DNA of 64,000 nt from Parabacteroides sp. TM07-1AC (GTDB lineage Bacteria; Bacteroidota; Bacteroidia; Bacteroidales; Tannerellaceae). The stretch covers positions 738,091 to 802,090 of the forward strand of contig NZ_QUKD01000002.1 of NCBI RefSeq assembly GCF_003480915.1, given 5' to 3'. Positions 49,511-58,656 of this stretch are shown here, in pieces. Position 1 is the first letter of the stretch. Each line of letters opens with the position of its first letter. Below the pieces are notes generated by a model, which was not told the DNA's origin, did no database searches, and worked only from the letters and a program-made list of their open reading frames with translations. Position numbers and translations under genes: made by a program.

Positions 49511-51667
49511 TTAATCTTCTGTTTGTGTCGCTTCGTATGCTTTCAGCAACTTGTCCTGTACATCTGACGGAACAAGTTCGTAAGAGGCAAACTTCATCGT
49601 GAATGAAGCACGACCACCCGTGATGGAGCTCAAAGAAGTAGAATAGTTGGACATTTCCTTCAAAGGAACTTTTGCCAACAACTTTTCAAAACCTTTTTCA
49701 CTGTTCATACCCATGATGATGGCACGACGACCTTGTAAGTCACTCATCACATCACCCAGATAATCACCCGGAACGGATACTTCTACGTCATAAACTGGTT
49801 CAAGAATCTTAGGGCCTGCTTCTTTAAAGGCAGTACTGAAGGCATTACGACCGGCCAGCATGAAAGAAATTTCATTACTGTCTACCGGGTGCATCTTGCC
49901 ATCATAAACAATGATGCGCACGTCACGGGCGTACGAACCGGTCAACGGTCCCTGTTCCATACGTGCCATAATACCTTTCAGAATAGCCGGCAAGAAACGT
50001 GCATCGATGGCTCCACCAACGATACTGTTTACAAACACCAGCTTACCACCCCAGTCCAAATCAATAGTTTGCGTATCACGTACGCTAATTTTATATTCCT
50101 GTCCGCCGAAACGATACATATCCGGAGCCGGCATACCTTCGTAATAAGGTTCTACAATCAGGTGAACTTCACCGAACTGGCCTGCACCACCCGACTGTTT
50201 CTTATGGCGATAGTCTGCACGTGAAGCCTTTGTTATTGTTTCACGATACGGAATCTTCGGTTCAAGATATTCGATCGGCAGTTTATCATTATTTTCAATT
50301 CTCCATTTCAACGTACGCAGGTGGAACTCTCCCTGTCCGGAAACGATTGTCTGTTTCAGTTCTTTCGATTGTTCGATTACCCATGTCGGATCTTCCTCAC
50401 GCATACGGTTCAGGATTTCCATCATCTTTTCTGCATCCGATTCATTGACCGGTTTAACAGCACGGCGATATTTAGGATCCGGATATTTGATAAAGTCGAA
50501 TTTATAATCGCATCCCTTGCCGTTCAATGTATTACCACGACGTACGTCTTTCAGCTTAACAGTTGCACCGATATCACCGGCAACCATCTCAGTCACAGCA
50601 TTACGTGTCTGGCCGGCAACAGAGAATAACTGTGCGATACGTTCTTTCGACCCCCGGTCTGCATTCAGCAAATCGTCTCCTTCTTTTACTTTTCCTGATA
50701 TCACTTTAAAATAGGAAACCTGACCGATATGCGGTTCTATCGTTGTCTTGAAGAAGAACAGACTGGTCGGACCGTCGGCAACCGGAGTCACTTCTACGCC
50801 TTCAGTAGTCACCGGACGCGGCATCTTATCGGTACAAGGCACCACGTTACCCAGGAATTCCAATGTACGGCGAACGCACATATCACGTCCTGCACAAACA
50901 CAGAATACAGGGAACATACTGCGGGTCACCAGACCTGCACGGATACCTGCACGCATATCGTCTTCGCTTAACGTACCTTCTTCGAAGAATTTCTCCATCA
51001 GCATATCGTCATTTTCTGCCGCTGCCTCAACGAGCGCTTTATGAAGTTCCATTGCTTTGTCCATTTCTTCTTCCGGAACTTCCAGCACATCAGGCACACC
51101 GCCTTCGGGTTTCCAACGGTACATCTTCATCTTCAATACGTCGACAACGGCGTTGAAAGAAGTTCCCGTACTGATCGGATATTGGATAGGAACAATCTTG
51201 CTACCGAACTGGTCTCTCAACTGGGCAATTGTTCCGTCGTAGTCCGCCTTATCGTTATCTAATTGATTGACAACGAAAATAACGGGTTTATGAAATTGTT
51301 CTGTATACCGGAACTGGTTCAATGTTCCCACTTCCACACCATACTGGGCATTCAATACCATCAGTGCCGTATCGGTCACGTTCAAAGCTGAAACAGCTCC
51401 ACCGATAAAGTCATCCGAACCCGGACAATCGATGAAATTCAACTTCCTATCCTGCCATTCAACACTGAAAACGGTTGAGAACACTGAGTAGCCATACTCC
51501 TTCTCAACCGGGAAATAGTCGCTCACCGTATTCCCTGCGTCTACAGAGCCGCGACGTTTTATAACTCCACCCTCGTAAAGCATCGCTTCAGCGAGAGTGG
51601 TTTTCCCAGAGCCCGAACTTCCCAAGATAGAGATGTTCTTAATTTCGTTTGTTTGGTATACTTTCAT
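49511..51667 (-). CDS. fusA2: EF-G paralogue with degenerate GTPase motifs (EF-G2 type)
   Basis: This translocation-factor homologue has 718 residues from ATG 51667 (MKVYQTNEIKNISILG); an extension to 51703 is rejected. All EF-G domains are present, but the G domain is unusual. G1 is GSSGSGKTT (16-24) instead of AHIDAGKTT. The switch I region EYGYSVFST replaces ERGITI. G3 is D80-C-P-G-S84, so the catalytic histidine of DTPGH is serine. G4 is NQLD (134-137) instead of NKMD. Bacteroides EF-G2, reported to support translation without GTPase activity during carbon starvation and gut colonisation, has this character, and the length matches. It is a single-gene unit with a clear terminator. Confidence 0.9.
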   Translation of the reverse strand: MKVYQTNEIKNISILGSSGSGKTTLAEAMLYEGGVIKRRGSVDAGNTVSDYFPVEKEYGYSVFSTVFSVEWQDRKLNFIDCPGSDDFIGGAVSALNVTDTALMVLNAQYGVEVGTLNQFRYTEQFHKPVIFVVNQLDNDKADYDGTIAQLRDQFGSKIVPIQYPISTGTSFNAVVDVLKMKMYRWKPEGGVPDVLEVPEEEMDKAMELHKALVEAAAENDDMLMEKFFEEGTLSEDDMRAGIRAGLVTRSMFPVFCVCAGRDMCVRRTLEFLGNVVPCTDKMPRPVTTEGVEVTPVADGPTSLFFFKTTIEPHIGQVSYFKVISGKVKEGDDLLNADRGSKERIAQLFSVAGQTRNAVTEMVAGDIGATVKLKDVRRGNTLNGKGCDYKFDFIKYPDPKYRRAVKPVNESDAEKMMEILNRMREEDPTWVIEQSKELKQTIVSGQGEFHLRTLKWRIENNDKLPIEYLEPKIPYRETITKASRADYRHKKQSGGAGQFGEVHLIVEPYYEGMPAPDMYRFGGQEYKISVRDTQTIDLDWGGKLVFVNSIVGGAIDARFLPAILKGIMARMEQGPLTGSYARDVRIIVYDGKMHPVDSNEISFMLAGRNAFSTAFKEAGPKILEPVYDVEVSVPGDYLGDVMSDLQGRRAIIMGMNSEKGFEKLLAKVPLKEMSNYSTSLSSITGGRASFTMKFASYELVPSDVQDKLLKAYEATQTED

Positions 51668-51796
51668 GATATCAGGTATTTTGAGTTTAACAATAAATAT
51701 CATTACGTGAATTGCTCACGAGGCCGCAAATTAGAGAATGTACAGGAAAAAAGCAATTATCGCCCCGTGTTTGAGAACTATGTTATGCAGCAGGCC

Positions 51797-51825
51797 TTGT
51801 ATTTACTGAATATTTTGTACATTTG
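51797..51825 (+). promoter_or_regulatory. promoter of the Wzi-like gene
   Basis: TTG (51797-51799) and a perfect TACATTTG (51818-51825) are 18 bp apart; the start codon is 44 bp downstream. Confidence 0.65.
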
Positions 51826-51869
51826 TCGTTATTAACTTTCTTGCGAAAGTTCGCATTTACTTATATTTC

Positions 51870-53360
51870 ATGATTCACAAATTACGAACTGTATTACTGG
51901 CTATCTGCTGTCACACTACATTATTATATGGACAAACAACAGACCCGTCTCTTACCTATCATGTAGAAACTGGTGCTACTGCCGGAGGAGGTAATTATGC
52001 CCCGCTTTGGTTTACTGCCAACAGGAACGGTCTGTCCAGTATCGAGCCGAACAGCATCTATCTGAAAACCGGGCTTACCTTCTCCAAAAAGTTGAACCAT
52101 CACTGGGATATACGGACTGGTCTCGATTTGGCTACAGCGGCAAACAATACTTCCGCTTTTATCATTCAACAGGCCTATGCGGACATATCCTGGCAATGTC
52201 TGACAATGAGTATCGGCAGCAAAGAACGCGATCCTTTCGGGAAAAATCCGCAACTAAGCAGCGGCGGAATGGTAGAGGGAAATAATACCCGCCCCGTCCC
52301 CCAGGTAAGAGTGGGGATCGAGGAGTTCACCAATATTCCTTTTACCAATGCCTGGTTGAAGGTGAAAGGGCACATCGCTTACGGACGTTTTACCGACGAC
52401 CGCTGGCAACGTGATTATGTCGCCGTCAACAAGCAATATATAGAAGATGTATTGTATCATAGCAAGTCCCTCTTATTCCGTATCGGCAAAAAGGAGAAGT
52501 TTCCTTTGGAGCTCGACTTCGGAATGATCATGGCGGCACAGTTCGGCGGCACAGTCTACGAGAATGATGCCAACCATCAGAAAAGACAAATATATACAAT
52601 GCCTGTCGGGGTCAAAGATTTCTTCGATGTACTTATTCCCGGGAAGGGGGGTGATGATACTCCCATGGGGGAACAGGTCAATATCCTAGGCAATCATGTG
52701 GGCAGCTGGAACATTGCATTAAACTACTACCTGAACGACTGGAAATTCAGGGGATATTATGAACATTTCTTCGACGACCACTCCCAAATGTTCTTTGAGT
52801 ACGGACGATGGAAAGACGGACATATCGGCTTGGAAGTGATCTTCCCGCACAACCGCTGGATCAGCACCTTTGTATGGGAAGGACTGGCAACCAAAGACCA
52901 AACCGGGCCAATGCTTTACGACGGTTTTGCCGGTCATTTCGACGAATACCAAATCAGTGCCAAAGACAATTATTATAATAACTACTATTATCAAAGCTGG
53001 CAACATTGGGGTATGGGAATGGGGAATCCTCTTTTACCCGGACCTATCTATAATGAAGATAAAAGTCTATTGCTCAGAAGCAACCGTGTATTATCACAAC
53101 ACATCGGATTCAGTGGAAATCCGTCAAAAGAAATAAGCTATCGCGTGCTGATGAGCTATTCCAGACATTGGGGAACGTACGATAATCCGTTGGATGAAGT
53201 TTGCAAACAGTTCAACTCGCTGTATGAAGTCACATACAGTCCGCGGAAGTTACGGGGATGGTCTGTCTCTGCAGCCCTTGGACTCGACCACGGAACTTAT
53301 TTAGGAAATAACACCGGCGGCATGCTAACAATCAAAAAAGAGGGAATCATCCTGAAATAA
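51870..53360 (+). CDS. capsule assembly Wzi family outer-membrane protein
   Basis: This 496-residue predicted outer-membrane barrel has a signal peptide (about 1-20, LLAICCHTTLLYG). Family-typical segments are the N-terminal GGGNYAPLWFTANRNGLSS, a central GSKERDPFG and GRFTDDRW, and GGDDTPMGEQVNILGNHVGSWNIAL. Wzi binds capsular polysaccharide at the surface in Escherichia coli; Bacteroidetes members are numerous and their role is inferred. A lipocalin-like lipoprotein gene follows after 5 bp in the same operon. Confidence 0.88.
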   Translation: MIHKLRTVLLAICCHTTLLYGQTTDPSLTYHVETGATAGGGNYAPLWFTANRNGLSSIEPNSIYLKTGLTFSKKLNHHWDIRTGLDLATAANNTSAFIIQQAYADISWQCLTMSIGSKERDPFGKNPQLSSGGMVEGNNTRPVPQVRVGIEEFTNIPFTNAWLKVKGHIAYGRFTDDRWQRDYVAVNKQYIEDVLYHSKSLLFRIGKKEKFPLELDFGMIMAAQFGGTVYENDANHQKRQIYTMPVGVKDFFDVLIPGKGGDDTPMGEQVNILGNHVGSWNIALNYYLNDWKFRGYYEHFFDDHSQMFFEYGRWKDGHIGLEVIFPHNRWISTFVWEGLATKDQTGPMLYDGFAGHFDEYQISAKDNYYNNYYYQSWQHWGMGMGNPLLPGPIYNEDKSLLLRSNRVLSQHIGFSGNPSKEISYRVLMSYSRHWGTYDNPLDEVCKQFNSLYEVTYSPRKLRGWSVSAALGLDHGTYLGNNTGGMLTIKKEGIILK

Positions 53361-53365
53361 AATAT

Positions 53366-53809
53366 ATGAAACCGACAATGATAAAGAATCTGAATATATT
53401 TATCGTACTTCTTTTCCTTACCGTCTTTTCAAGCGGCTGCGAGAAGGCACCGATAAACGGCAATGCTGACGGACAATGGCAGTTGATGCATTTCGAAACG
53501 ACGGACGGAACCATTCACCCGTGCGAACGTATATATTATGCCATACAATTACAGTTGGTAGAAATCAGAGATAAAAGTGAGAACAAATACGGTACTTTCG
53601 TCGGCCGTTTCAATTACGACCAGGAGGCCGAAAAGATTACAGTAAAAGAGTTTAGTGTTCCCTACAATACAAACACATTGGCCACTCGCGAGCAGCTCCT
53701 GCCTTTCGGCATGGACAGTACGGAAACAGTATTCGACGTAATCAAAGCAGACGGTAAATCCTTAATTCTCCGGTCGGACTATGCAACGTTAACATTCCGG
53801 AGTTTTTGA
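53366..53809 (+). CDS. lipocalin-like lipoprotein
   Basis: This 147-residue lipoprotein has its lipobox at FSSGC (Cys25) after a hydrophobic signal (NIFIVLLFLTVFSSG). The rest forms an eight-stranded lipocalin-like pattern: GQWQLMHFETTDG, a central EIRDKSENKYGTFVGRFNYD and a closing LILRSDYATLTFRSF. It resembles small Bacteroidales lipocalin-like (DUF4847-type) proteins. It is co-transcribed with the Wzi-like gene, but no ligand is indicated. An alternative start at 53378 (MIKNLNIF) is possible. Confidence 0.8.
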   Translation: MKPTMIKNLNIFIVLLFLTVFSSGCEKAPINGNADGQWQLMHFETTDGTIHPCERIYYAIQLQLVEIRDKSENKYGTFVGRFNYDQEAEKITVKEFSVPYNTNTLATREQLLPFGMDSTETVFDVIKADGKSLILRSDYATLTFRSF

Positions 53810-53826
53810 TAAGTAGCTTTTTTACC

Positions 53827-53834
53827 TACATTTG
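53827..53834 (+). promoter_or_regulatory. -7 box of the hemW gene
   Basis: TACATTTG is a perfect match 27 bp before the start codon. Confidence 0.6.
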
Positions 53835-53861
53835 TTATCGAAATAACTAAATCAGTCCGAT

Positions 53862-54989
53862 ATGGCAGGTCTTTATATACACGTTCCGTTCTGTGCCAAA
53901 CGATGTTTGTATTGCGATTTCTTTTCCAACACGGAAATGAAATACAAGAAACCGTATGTGACTGCCCTTATCCGTGAACTGGAAATAAGAAAGGATTACA
54001 TCGGCAATGAACCGTTAGAAACGATCTACTTCGGAGGTGGAACTCCCTCCCAACTACAAGCCACTGACTTCGAACGTATATTTGATGCCATACAACGCTT
54101 ATTCGACACATCCGGTTGCAAGGAGGTCACACTCGAAGCCAATCCGGATGATATGACACCCGAGTATGTTACCGGCCTTCGCAGATTTCCTTTCAATCGT
54201 ATCAGCATGGGGGTACAAAGTTTCAAGGCGGAAGACCTGCGCTTCCTCAACCGCCGGCACGACCGGGAACAAGCCTTGCGGGCTGTTGAATTATGCAAAG
54301 AAAATGACCTCGCGAATATAAGTATCGACCTGATCTACGGCTTGCCCGGACAGACTTTGAAAGAATGGGAGTCGAACCTCGATGTGGCCATCCGACTGGA
54401 TATTCCCCATATCTCCGCTTACCATTTAATATATGAAGAGGGAACCGCCTTATATAAATTAAAGGAAGCCGGAAAGATATCTCCTGTCGAAGAAGAGGTC
54501 AGCGTATCTCTTTTCACCTCCCTGATCGACCGGCTGACGGCAAACGGCTATCTTCATTACGAAATATCCAACTTCGCACGTCCCGGAATGATCTCCCGTC
54601 ATAACAGTTCCTACTGGACCGGGAAGAAATACCTGGGAGCAGGTCCGTCCGCTCACTCCTACAATGGGGAAAGCCGCCAATGGAATGTTTCTTCCCTTCC
54701 GGCCTATATCCGGGGGATTGAAAGCGGATCACCGGAGGTAGAGGTGGAAGAACTGGATATAAACACCCGTTATAATGATTTCATTATTACCGGACTTCGC
54801 ACGATGTGGGGCGTCAATTTAACCGAAATTCAAGGACAGTTCGGAAATGACAAATTAATCTATTGCCAAAAGCAAGCTACCCCTTACCTCAAACAAGGAC
54901 TTCTTATCGAAAAAGACGCAACCCTGACACTCTCCCGCAACGGAATTTTCATATCGGATAGTATAATGAGCGACCTTTTATGGGTCTAA
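53862..54989 (+). CDS. hemW: radical SAM family heme chaperone HemW
   Basis: This 375-residue radical SAM protein has the cluster motif CAKRCLYC (C11, C15, C18) close to the N-terminus, the SAM-binding YFGGGTPS and TLEANPDD, and the HemN-type C-terminal domain (KKYLGAGPSAHSY). It lacks the extra N-terminal region of true oxygen-independent coproporphyrinogen dehydrogenase (HemN), so HemW is the better name. HemW proteins bind heme and insert it into respiratory proteins. It is a single-gene unit with its own -7 box. Confidence 0.92.
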   Translation: MAGLYIHVPFCAKRCLYCDFFSNTEMKYKKPYVTALIRELEIRKDYIGNEPLETIYFGGGTPSQLQATDFERIFDAIQRLFDTSGCKEVTLEANPDDMTPEYVTGLRRFPFNRISMGVQSFKAEDLRFLNRRHDREQALRAVELCKENDLANISIDLIYGLPGQTLKEWESNLDVAIRLDIPHISAYHLIYEEGTALYKLKEAGKISPVEEEVSVSLFTSLIDRLTANGYLHYEISNFARPGMISRHNSSYWTGKKYLGAGPSAHSYNGESRQWNVSSLPAYIRGIESGSPEVEVEELDINTRYNDFIITGLRTMWGVNLTEIQGQFGNDKLIYCQKQATPYLKQGLLIEKDATLTLSRNGIFISDSIMSDLLWV

Positions 54990-55099
54990 AATTAACAAAA
55001 CAGGCCTCCGAAACAACGAAACAGGGGGTTATTCGTACAAATTCTGCACATTTTCACGATTTTTGAGAAATAAATAGTACAACATATTAAACTATTATC

Positions 55100-55107
55100 T
55101 ATATTTG
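55100..55107 (+). promoter_or_regulatory. -7 box of the zeta-toxin-like gene
   Basis: TATATTTG is a perfect match 22 bp before the GTG start at 55130. Confidence 0.6.
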
Positions 55108-55129
55108 CCCTGTCAAAAAGCAGCAAATA

Positions 55130-55705
55130 GTGCCATATTTATATATAATATCAGGTTGCAACGGAGCAGGGAAGACCACAGCTTCATTTACAATTCTTCC
55201 AGAGATGTTGAAGTGTAAAGAGTTTGTGAACTCCGACGAGATAGCCAAGGGGCTTTCCCCTTTTAACGCAGATAGCATCGCCGTAGCTGTAGAAGCAAGC
55301 CGAATTATGTATAAGCGCATTAAAGAACTCATCGCAGCCGGTGAGACTTTTGCAATGGAAACTACGCTCGCCACCCGGTCAGTCGCAAATCTGATCAGGG
55401 AAGCACAAAGGGAAGGATATTATGTTACATTGTTATATTTTTGGCTGAATACGCCGGATCTGGCAGTGGAACGGGTAAAAATGAGAGTGGCAGCCGGTGG
55501 TCATAACATACCGGAAAGTACTATCCGCCGTAGATACGAGGCGGGTATTCACAATCTTTTTGAACTATATATCCCCATTAGTGATTATTGGATGGTAACA
55601 GACAATTCTATGTCTCCGATGGAAGTAATCGCCAAAGGATTCAGGAATGAAAAAAAAGAGATATATAATTCGGATATTTACACTAAACTTGAACATCATG
55701 AGTGA
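55130..55705 (+). CDS. zeta-toxin family P-loop kinase
   Basis: This 191-residue P-loop protein starts at a GTG codon (MPYLYIISGCNGAGKTT). Walker A is GCNGAGKTT (9-17). FAMETTLAT and the arginine-rich VKMRVAAGGHNIPESTIRRRYEAG (lid region) match zeta-toxin and chloramphenicol-phosphotransferase-like kinases that phosphorylate UDP-N-acetylglucosamine or small substrates. The gene overlaps the next small gene by 8 bp. The order kinase-then-small-protein differs from the classical epsilon-zeta order. True toxin function is unproven. Confidence 0.85.
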   Translation: MPYLYIISGCNGAGKTTASFTILPEMLKCKEFVNSDEIAKGLSPFNADSIAVAVEASRIMYKRIKELIAAGETFAMETTLATRSVANLIREAQREGYYVTLLYFWLNTPDLAVERVKMRVAAGGHNIPESTIRRRYEAGIHNLFELYIPISDYWMVTDNSMSPMEVIAKGFRNEKKEIYNSDIYTKLEHHE

Positions 55706-55868
55706 ACAAGAAGTAAGAGAATTTGAAGAGAATATAGTTAAAGGTGCCAATATAGCTTTTCAACGCTTAGTTAACCAGAAAAAGAAAGAAGACGGAGAAT
55801 TAGTCTTCTCTCGCAACGGATATATTTTCCGCGTAAAGGCAGCTGACCTGGAAAAAGGCATATTTTAA
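55698..55868 (+). CDS. 56-residue partner of the zeta-toxin-like kinase
   Basis: This small protein begins MSEQEVREFEENIVKGANIA and ends VKAADLEKGIF; an acidic helix is followed by a beta pair (GELVFSRNGYIFRVKA). ATG 55698 lies inside the end of the kinase gene, overlapping its stop by 8 bp, which indicates coupled translation. The arrangement suggests an antitoxin or regulatory subunit. No DNA-binding motif is visible and it does not resemble the helical-bundle epsilon antitoxin. The function is inferred from position only. Confidence 0.75.
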   Translation: MSEQEVREFEENIVKGANIAFQRLVNQKKKEDGELVFSRNGYIFRVKAADLEKGIF

Positions 55869-55881
55869 TTATATCAGATAT

Positions 55882-55919
55882 AAAAAAAGCGAGTGATCGA
55901 AAGATCATTCGCTTTTTTT
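55882..55919. terminator. strong bidirectional terminator
   Basis: AAAAAAAGCGAGTGATC (55882-55898), a GAAA loop and GATCATTCGCTTTTTTT (55903-55919) form a 17-bp stem with one non-Watson-Crick pair and A/T runs on both sides. It serves both the kinase operon and the convergent peptidase gene. Confidence 0.92.
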
Positions 55920-55943
55920 ATGATAACAACTCCCATTATCCGA

Positions 55944-58103
55944 TTATTCTACCAGATCCATTTCCTCCAACAGGTAACCGGCACCGGCATATTTATCGAT
56001 CAGGAACAGGACGTAGCGGATATCTACGATAATACTGCGCTGGTAATCCGGCAGGTATTGTATATCGCCTCCTACACCTTCCCAGTTACGGTCGAAGTTA
56101 ATACCGATCAGTTCTCCGTTTGCATTCAAAACAGGGCTACCCGAGTTTCCTCCGGTGCTATGTGTTGTCGCACTGAAAGCGACAGGCATTTTTCCATCCG
56201 GCATACCGTAACGGCCAAAGTCTTTTGCGGCATACAATTCTTTCAGGCGGGCAGGAACAACAAACTCCCAGTTGGTCGAGTCTTCTTTTTCCATCACACC
56301 GTCCAACGTTGTCTGACAACTGTAATAATCGGCATCCCGCGGACTATATCCTTTCACCTGGCCGTAAGTCAGACGCAGGGAGAAATTGGCATCGGGGAAA
56401 TTGGCTTTATCCTGATACATGGCCAACAGCCCTTTTACATACATCCGGTGAGCGATGGCATAACCGGCATCGAAATCCGCCAGAGCAGCATTCAGGTTAG
56501 ACTTTTCTTCCTGCACTGATTTAGCAAACAGGATCATCGGGTCTTCTTCCAGTGCTTTAACAGAAGGGCGCGTTTTAAACTTATCGAAGTTTTCTTCACT
56601 ACCATAGATAGATTTGTCGAACAGATAATCCACAAAACGGTCTACATCTCCTTTGAACTTCTTGTCGATCAGGGTAAAGTAAGTCGGTTGCGACTTAGCC
56701 GGAACCAGCCGGCGATATTCCTTCAACATCACTTTGGCAATCTTCTTGTCCACTTCGGGTGCGTAATCCTTATCGGCAAAACGGTGGTAGGCCATTTCCA
56801 GCAGACGTACCTGCTTCTGTTGTTCGCTGCGGTCTTTACCCTTCAAGGCTTCGCTGACAGCTTGAATATCCGAAGGCACTTTTGTGAATTCAATACCGCG
56901 CAGGATTGCTTCATCCAGCATCCAGCTACGGAAGCGAAGGTCTTTGCGATCGGAAACGATCTGTTCGATCGTAGATAAGGCTTCCGGATAATCAGACTCG
57001 TCATTATCCTGCGACCAGGCGATCAGGCGATCCTGCTCTTCCTTCTTTACCTGTTCGAAGTTACGTTTTTTTATCGCCCAATTGCTACCGATAGCATTTT
57101 TGTAAGCATTAGTCGATCCTGCATATTTGCTGGCGTACTGGATACGTACAGACGGATCTTTCAGCATCTCGTCCAGCATCACTTCCTGACGAAGGTTGCG
57201 GACATTGATACGGACTGCATTGTCGATATCACGACGTTCGGCAACTTCCCAGGAGGTATAATACTTGTTTGTACGCCCGGGAAATCCCATCATCATGGCG
57301 TAATCGTCTTTTTCCACTCCCTTTATAGAGATCTTGAACCAACGCTTAGGACGCAGCGGAACGTTCGATTCGGAATATTCAGCCGGGTTGCCATTGGCAT
57401 CGGCATAGACACGGAAAACGGAAAAGTCACCCGTATGACGCGGCCACATCCAGTTGTCGGTGTCGGCACCGAACTTACCGATCGATGAAGGAGGAGCTCC
57501 GACCAGGCGGATATCCGAATAGATCTTCTTCGTGAACATATAATATACGTTACCGCCGTAGAAGGCTTTGATCTCGACTTCCGTTCCGGGGTTATCCTGC
57601 AGGAACTTCTCTCCTACCCGGGTTTTAGCCAGTCCGTTCAGGTATTTGGGAGAAAGGAAATTCATACTGTTCGGATCGGTATCTTTCTCGAGTTCCGCTT
57701 TCACGTAGTCGGTGACATCTTCTATTTTGTCAATGAAGGTCACGGTCAGTCCCGGATTGGGAAGTTCCTGGTCACGGGTAGTTGCCCAAAAGCCGTCGGT
57801 CAGGTAATCGTGCTCCAGCGTACTGTGTTGCTGTATCTGGCCGTATCCGCAGTGATGGTTGGTCAATAACAAACCGTCCGGCGATACGATCTCACCGGTA
57901 CAACCGCCGCCGAAGATGACAACGGCATCTTTCAGCGAGGCAGAGTCGGGACTATAAATGTCGTAATCCTGCAACTTCAAGCCCAGTGCCTGCATCTCCG
58001 GAAATTTCTGTTGCTTAAGTAAAGGAAGCAACCACATTCCTTCGTCGGCTACGGCCGGCAATGACAGAGCAGCAGCCAAAAGGGATAATAAGATTCTCTT
58101 CAT
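55944..58103 (-). CDS. S46 family dipeptidyl-peptidase (DPP7/DPP11 type)
   Basis: This periplasmic serine exopeptidase of 719 residues releases dipeptides from oligopeptides. A signal peptide (1-19, ending SLPAVA) is followed by EGMWLLPLL. Triad segments are TNHHCGYGQ (81-89, catalytic His), MWPRHTGDFS (Asp) and TGGNSGSPVLN (Ser). The downstream EGVGGDIQY carries glycines near the S1-pocket position, as in DPP7, rather than the arginine associated with the Asp/Glu-specific DPP11; I offer DPP7-like specificity only tentatively. The gene is 24 bp downstream of the CYTH gene. Confidence 0.93.
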   Translation of the reverse strand: MKRILLSLLAAALSLPAVADEGMWLLPLLKQQKFPEMQALGLKLQDYDIYSPDSASLKDAVVIFGGGCTGEIVSPDGLLLTNHHCGYGQIQQHSTLEHDYLTDGFWATTRDQELPNPGLTVTFIDKIEDVTDYVKAELEKDTDPNSMNFLSPKYLNGLAKTRVGEKFLQDNPGTEVEIKAFYGGNVYYMFTKKIYSDIRLVGAPPSSIGKFGADTDNWMWPRHTGDFSVFRVYADANGNPAEYSESNVPLRPKRWFKISIKGVEKDDYAMMMGFPGRTNKYYTSWEVAERRDIDNAVRINVRNLRQEVMLDEMLKDPSVRIQYASKYAGSTNAYKNAIGSNWAIKKRNFEQVKKEEQDRLIAWSQDNDESDYPEALSTIEQIVSDRKDLRFRSWMLDEAILRGIEFTKVPSDIQAVSEALKGKDRSEQQKQVRLLEMAYHRFADKDYAPEVDKKIAKVMLKEYRRLVPAKSQPTYFTLIDKKFKGDVDRFVDYLFDKSIYGSEENFDKFKTRPSVKALEEDPMILFAKSVQEEKSNLNAALADFDAGYAIAHRMYVKGLLAMYQDKANFPDANFSLRLTYGQVKGYSPRDADYYSCQTTLDGVMEKEDSTNWEFVVPARLKELYAAKDFGRYGMPDGKMPVAFSATTHSTGGNSGSPVLNANGELIGINFDRNWEGVGGDIQYLPDYQRSIIVDIRYVLFLIDKYAGAGYLLEEMDLVE

Positions 58104-58127
58104 AGTGTTTTATCGTTTAAATTAGTA

Positions 58128-58604
58128 CTATTTCTTCGCCCATCCGGTATAAGGTTCTTTGGTAAGCATCGAGTTGTAATATCTCCTGTCGCCGCTTACC
58201 TCTTCCCCTATCCATTCCGGTTTCTCAAATACTTCGTCTTCGGAAGCCAGTTCTATTTCGGCCATAACCAGGCCTTCGTTGGCTCCGTGAAAGACATCCA
58301 CTTCCCAGATATGCTTCCCTGCACGGACAAGGTGGCGCACTTTATCGATGGCTCCCGGTTCGCATAACTTCAATAACTGTTCGGCATCCGCAAGCGGCAC
58401 TTCCTGTTCGAACTCGTAACGGCTCAGTCCTTTTTCGTCCGAAGGGCCTTTGATAGTCAGAAAACCTTTCTCCCCACGAATACGAACACGCACCGTACGT
58501 CCGGGCTCAGAACAGATATATCCCTGTACAATGCGTTGCGAATCGAATACATCAGCAGAGAAGTCTCCTTTTACAATAAACTTTCTTTCTATTTCGGTAG
58601 CCAT
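58128..58604 (-). CDS. CYTH domain protein (triphosphate tunnel metalloenzyme)
   Basis: This 158-residue protein begins MATEIERKFIV with the EIERK (ExExK) signature. The alternating basic and acidic strands of a triphosphate tunnel follow (VRVRIRGEKGFLTIKG, SRYEFEQEV, WEVDVFHG, MAEIELASEDE). Members hydrolyse tripolyphosphate or act as adenylate cyclases; the short single-domain form is usually a tripolyphosphatase. It is likely co-transcribed with the S46 peptidase gene 24 bp downstream, with no obvious functional link. Confidence 0.9.
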   Translation of the reverse strand: MATEIERKFIVKGDFSADVFDSQRIVQGYICSEPGRTVRVRIRGEKGFLTIKGPSDEKGLSRYEFEQEVPLADAEQLLKLCEPGAIDKVRHLVRAGKHIWEVDVFHGANEGLVMAEIELASEDEVFEKPEWIGEEVSGDRRYYNSMLTKEPYTGWAKK

Positions 58605-58656
58605 ATCATTCTCGTTTATCCGGTTGTTTGCCGTATCAGGACGGCATCTATTCTAG

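Noticed and set aside
51706..51720. CRP-like dyad CGTGA-ATTGC-TCACG upstream of the EF-G paralogue
   Set aside because: The GTGA/TCAC half-sites are 5 bp apart instead of 6 and the site lies within the likely leader, only 39 bp from the start codon, so it does not fit an activator site such as Cur's.
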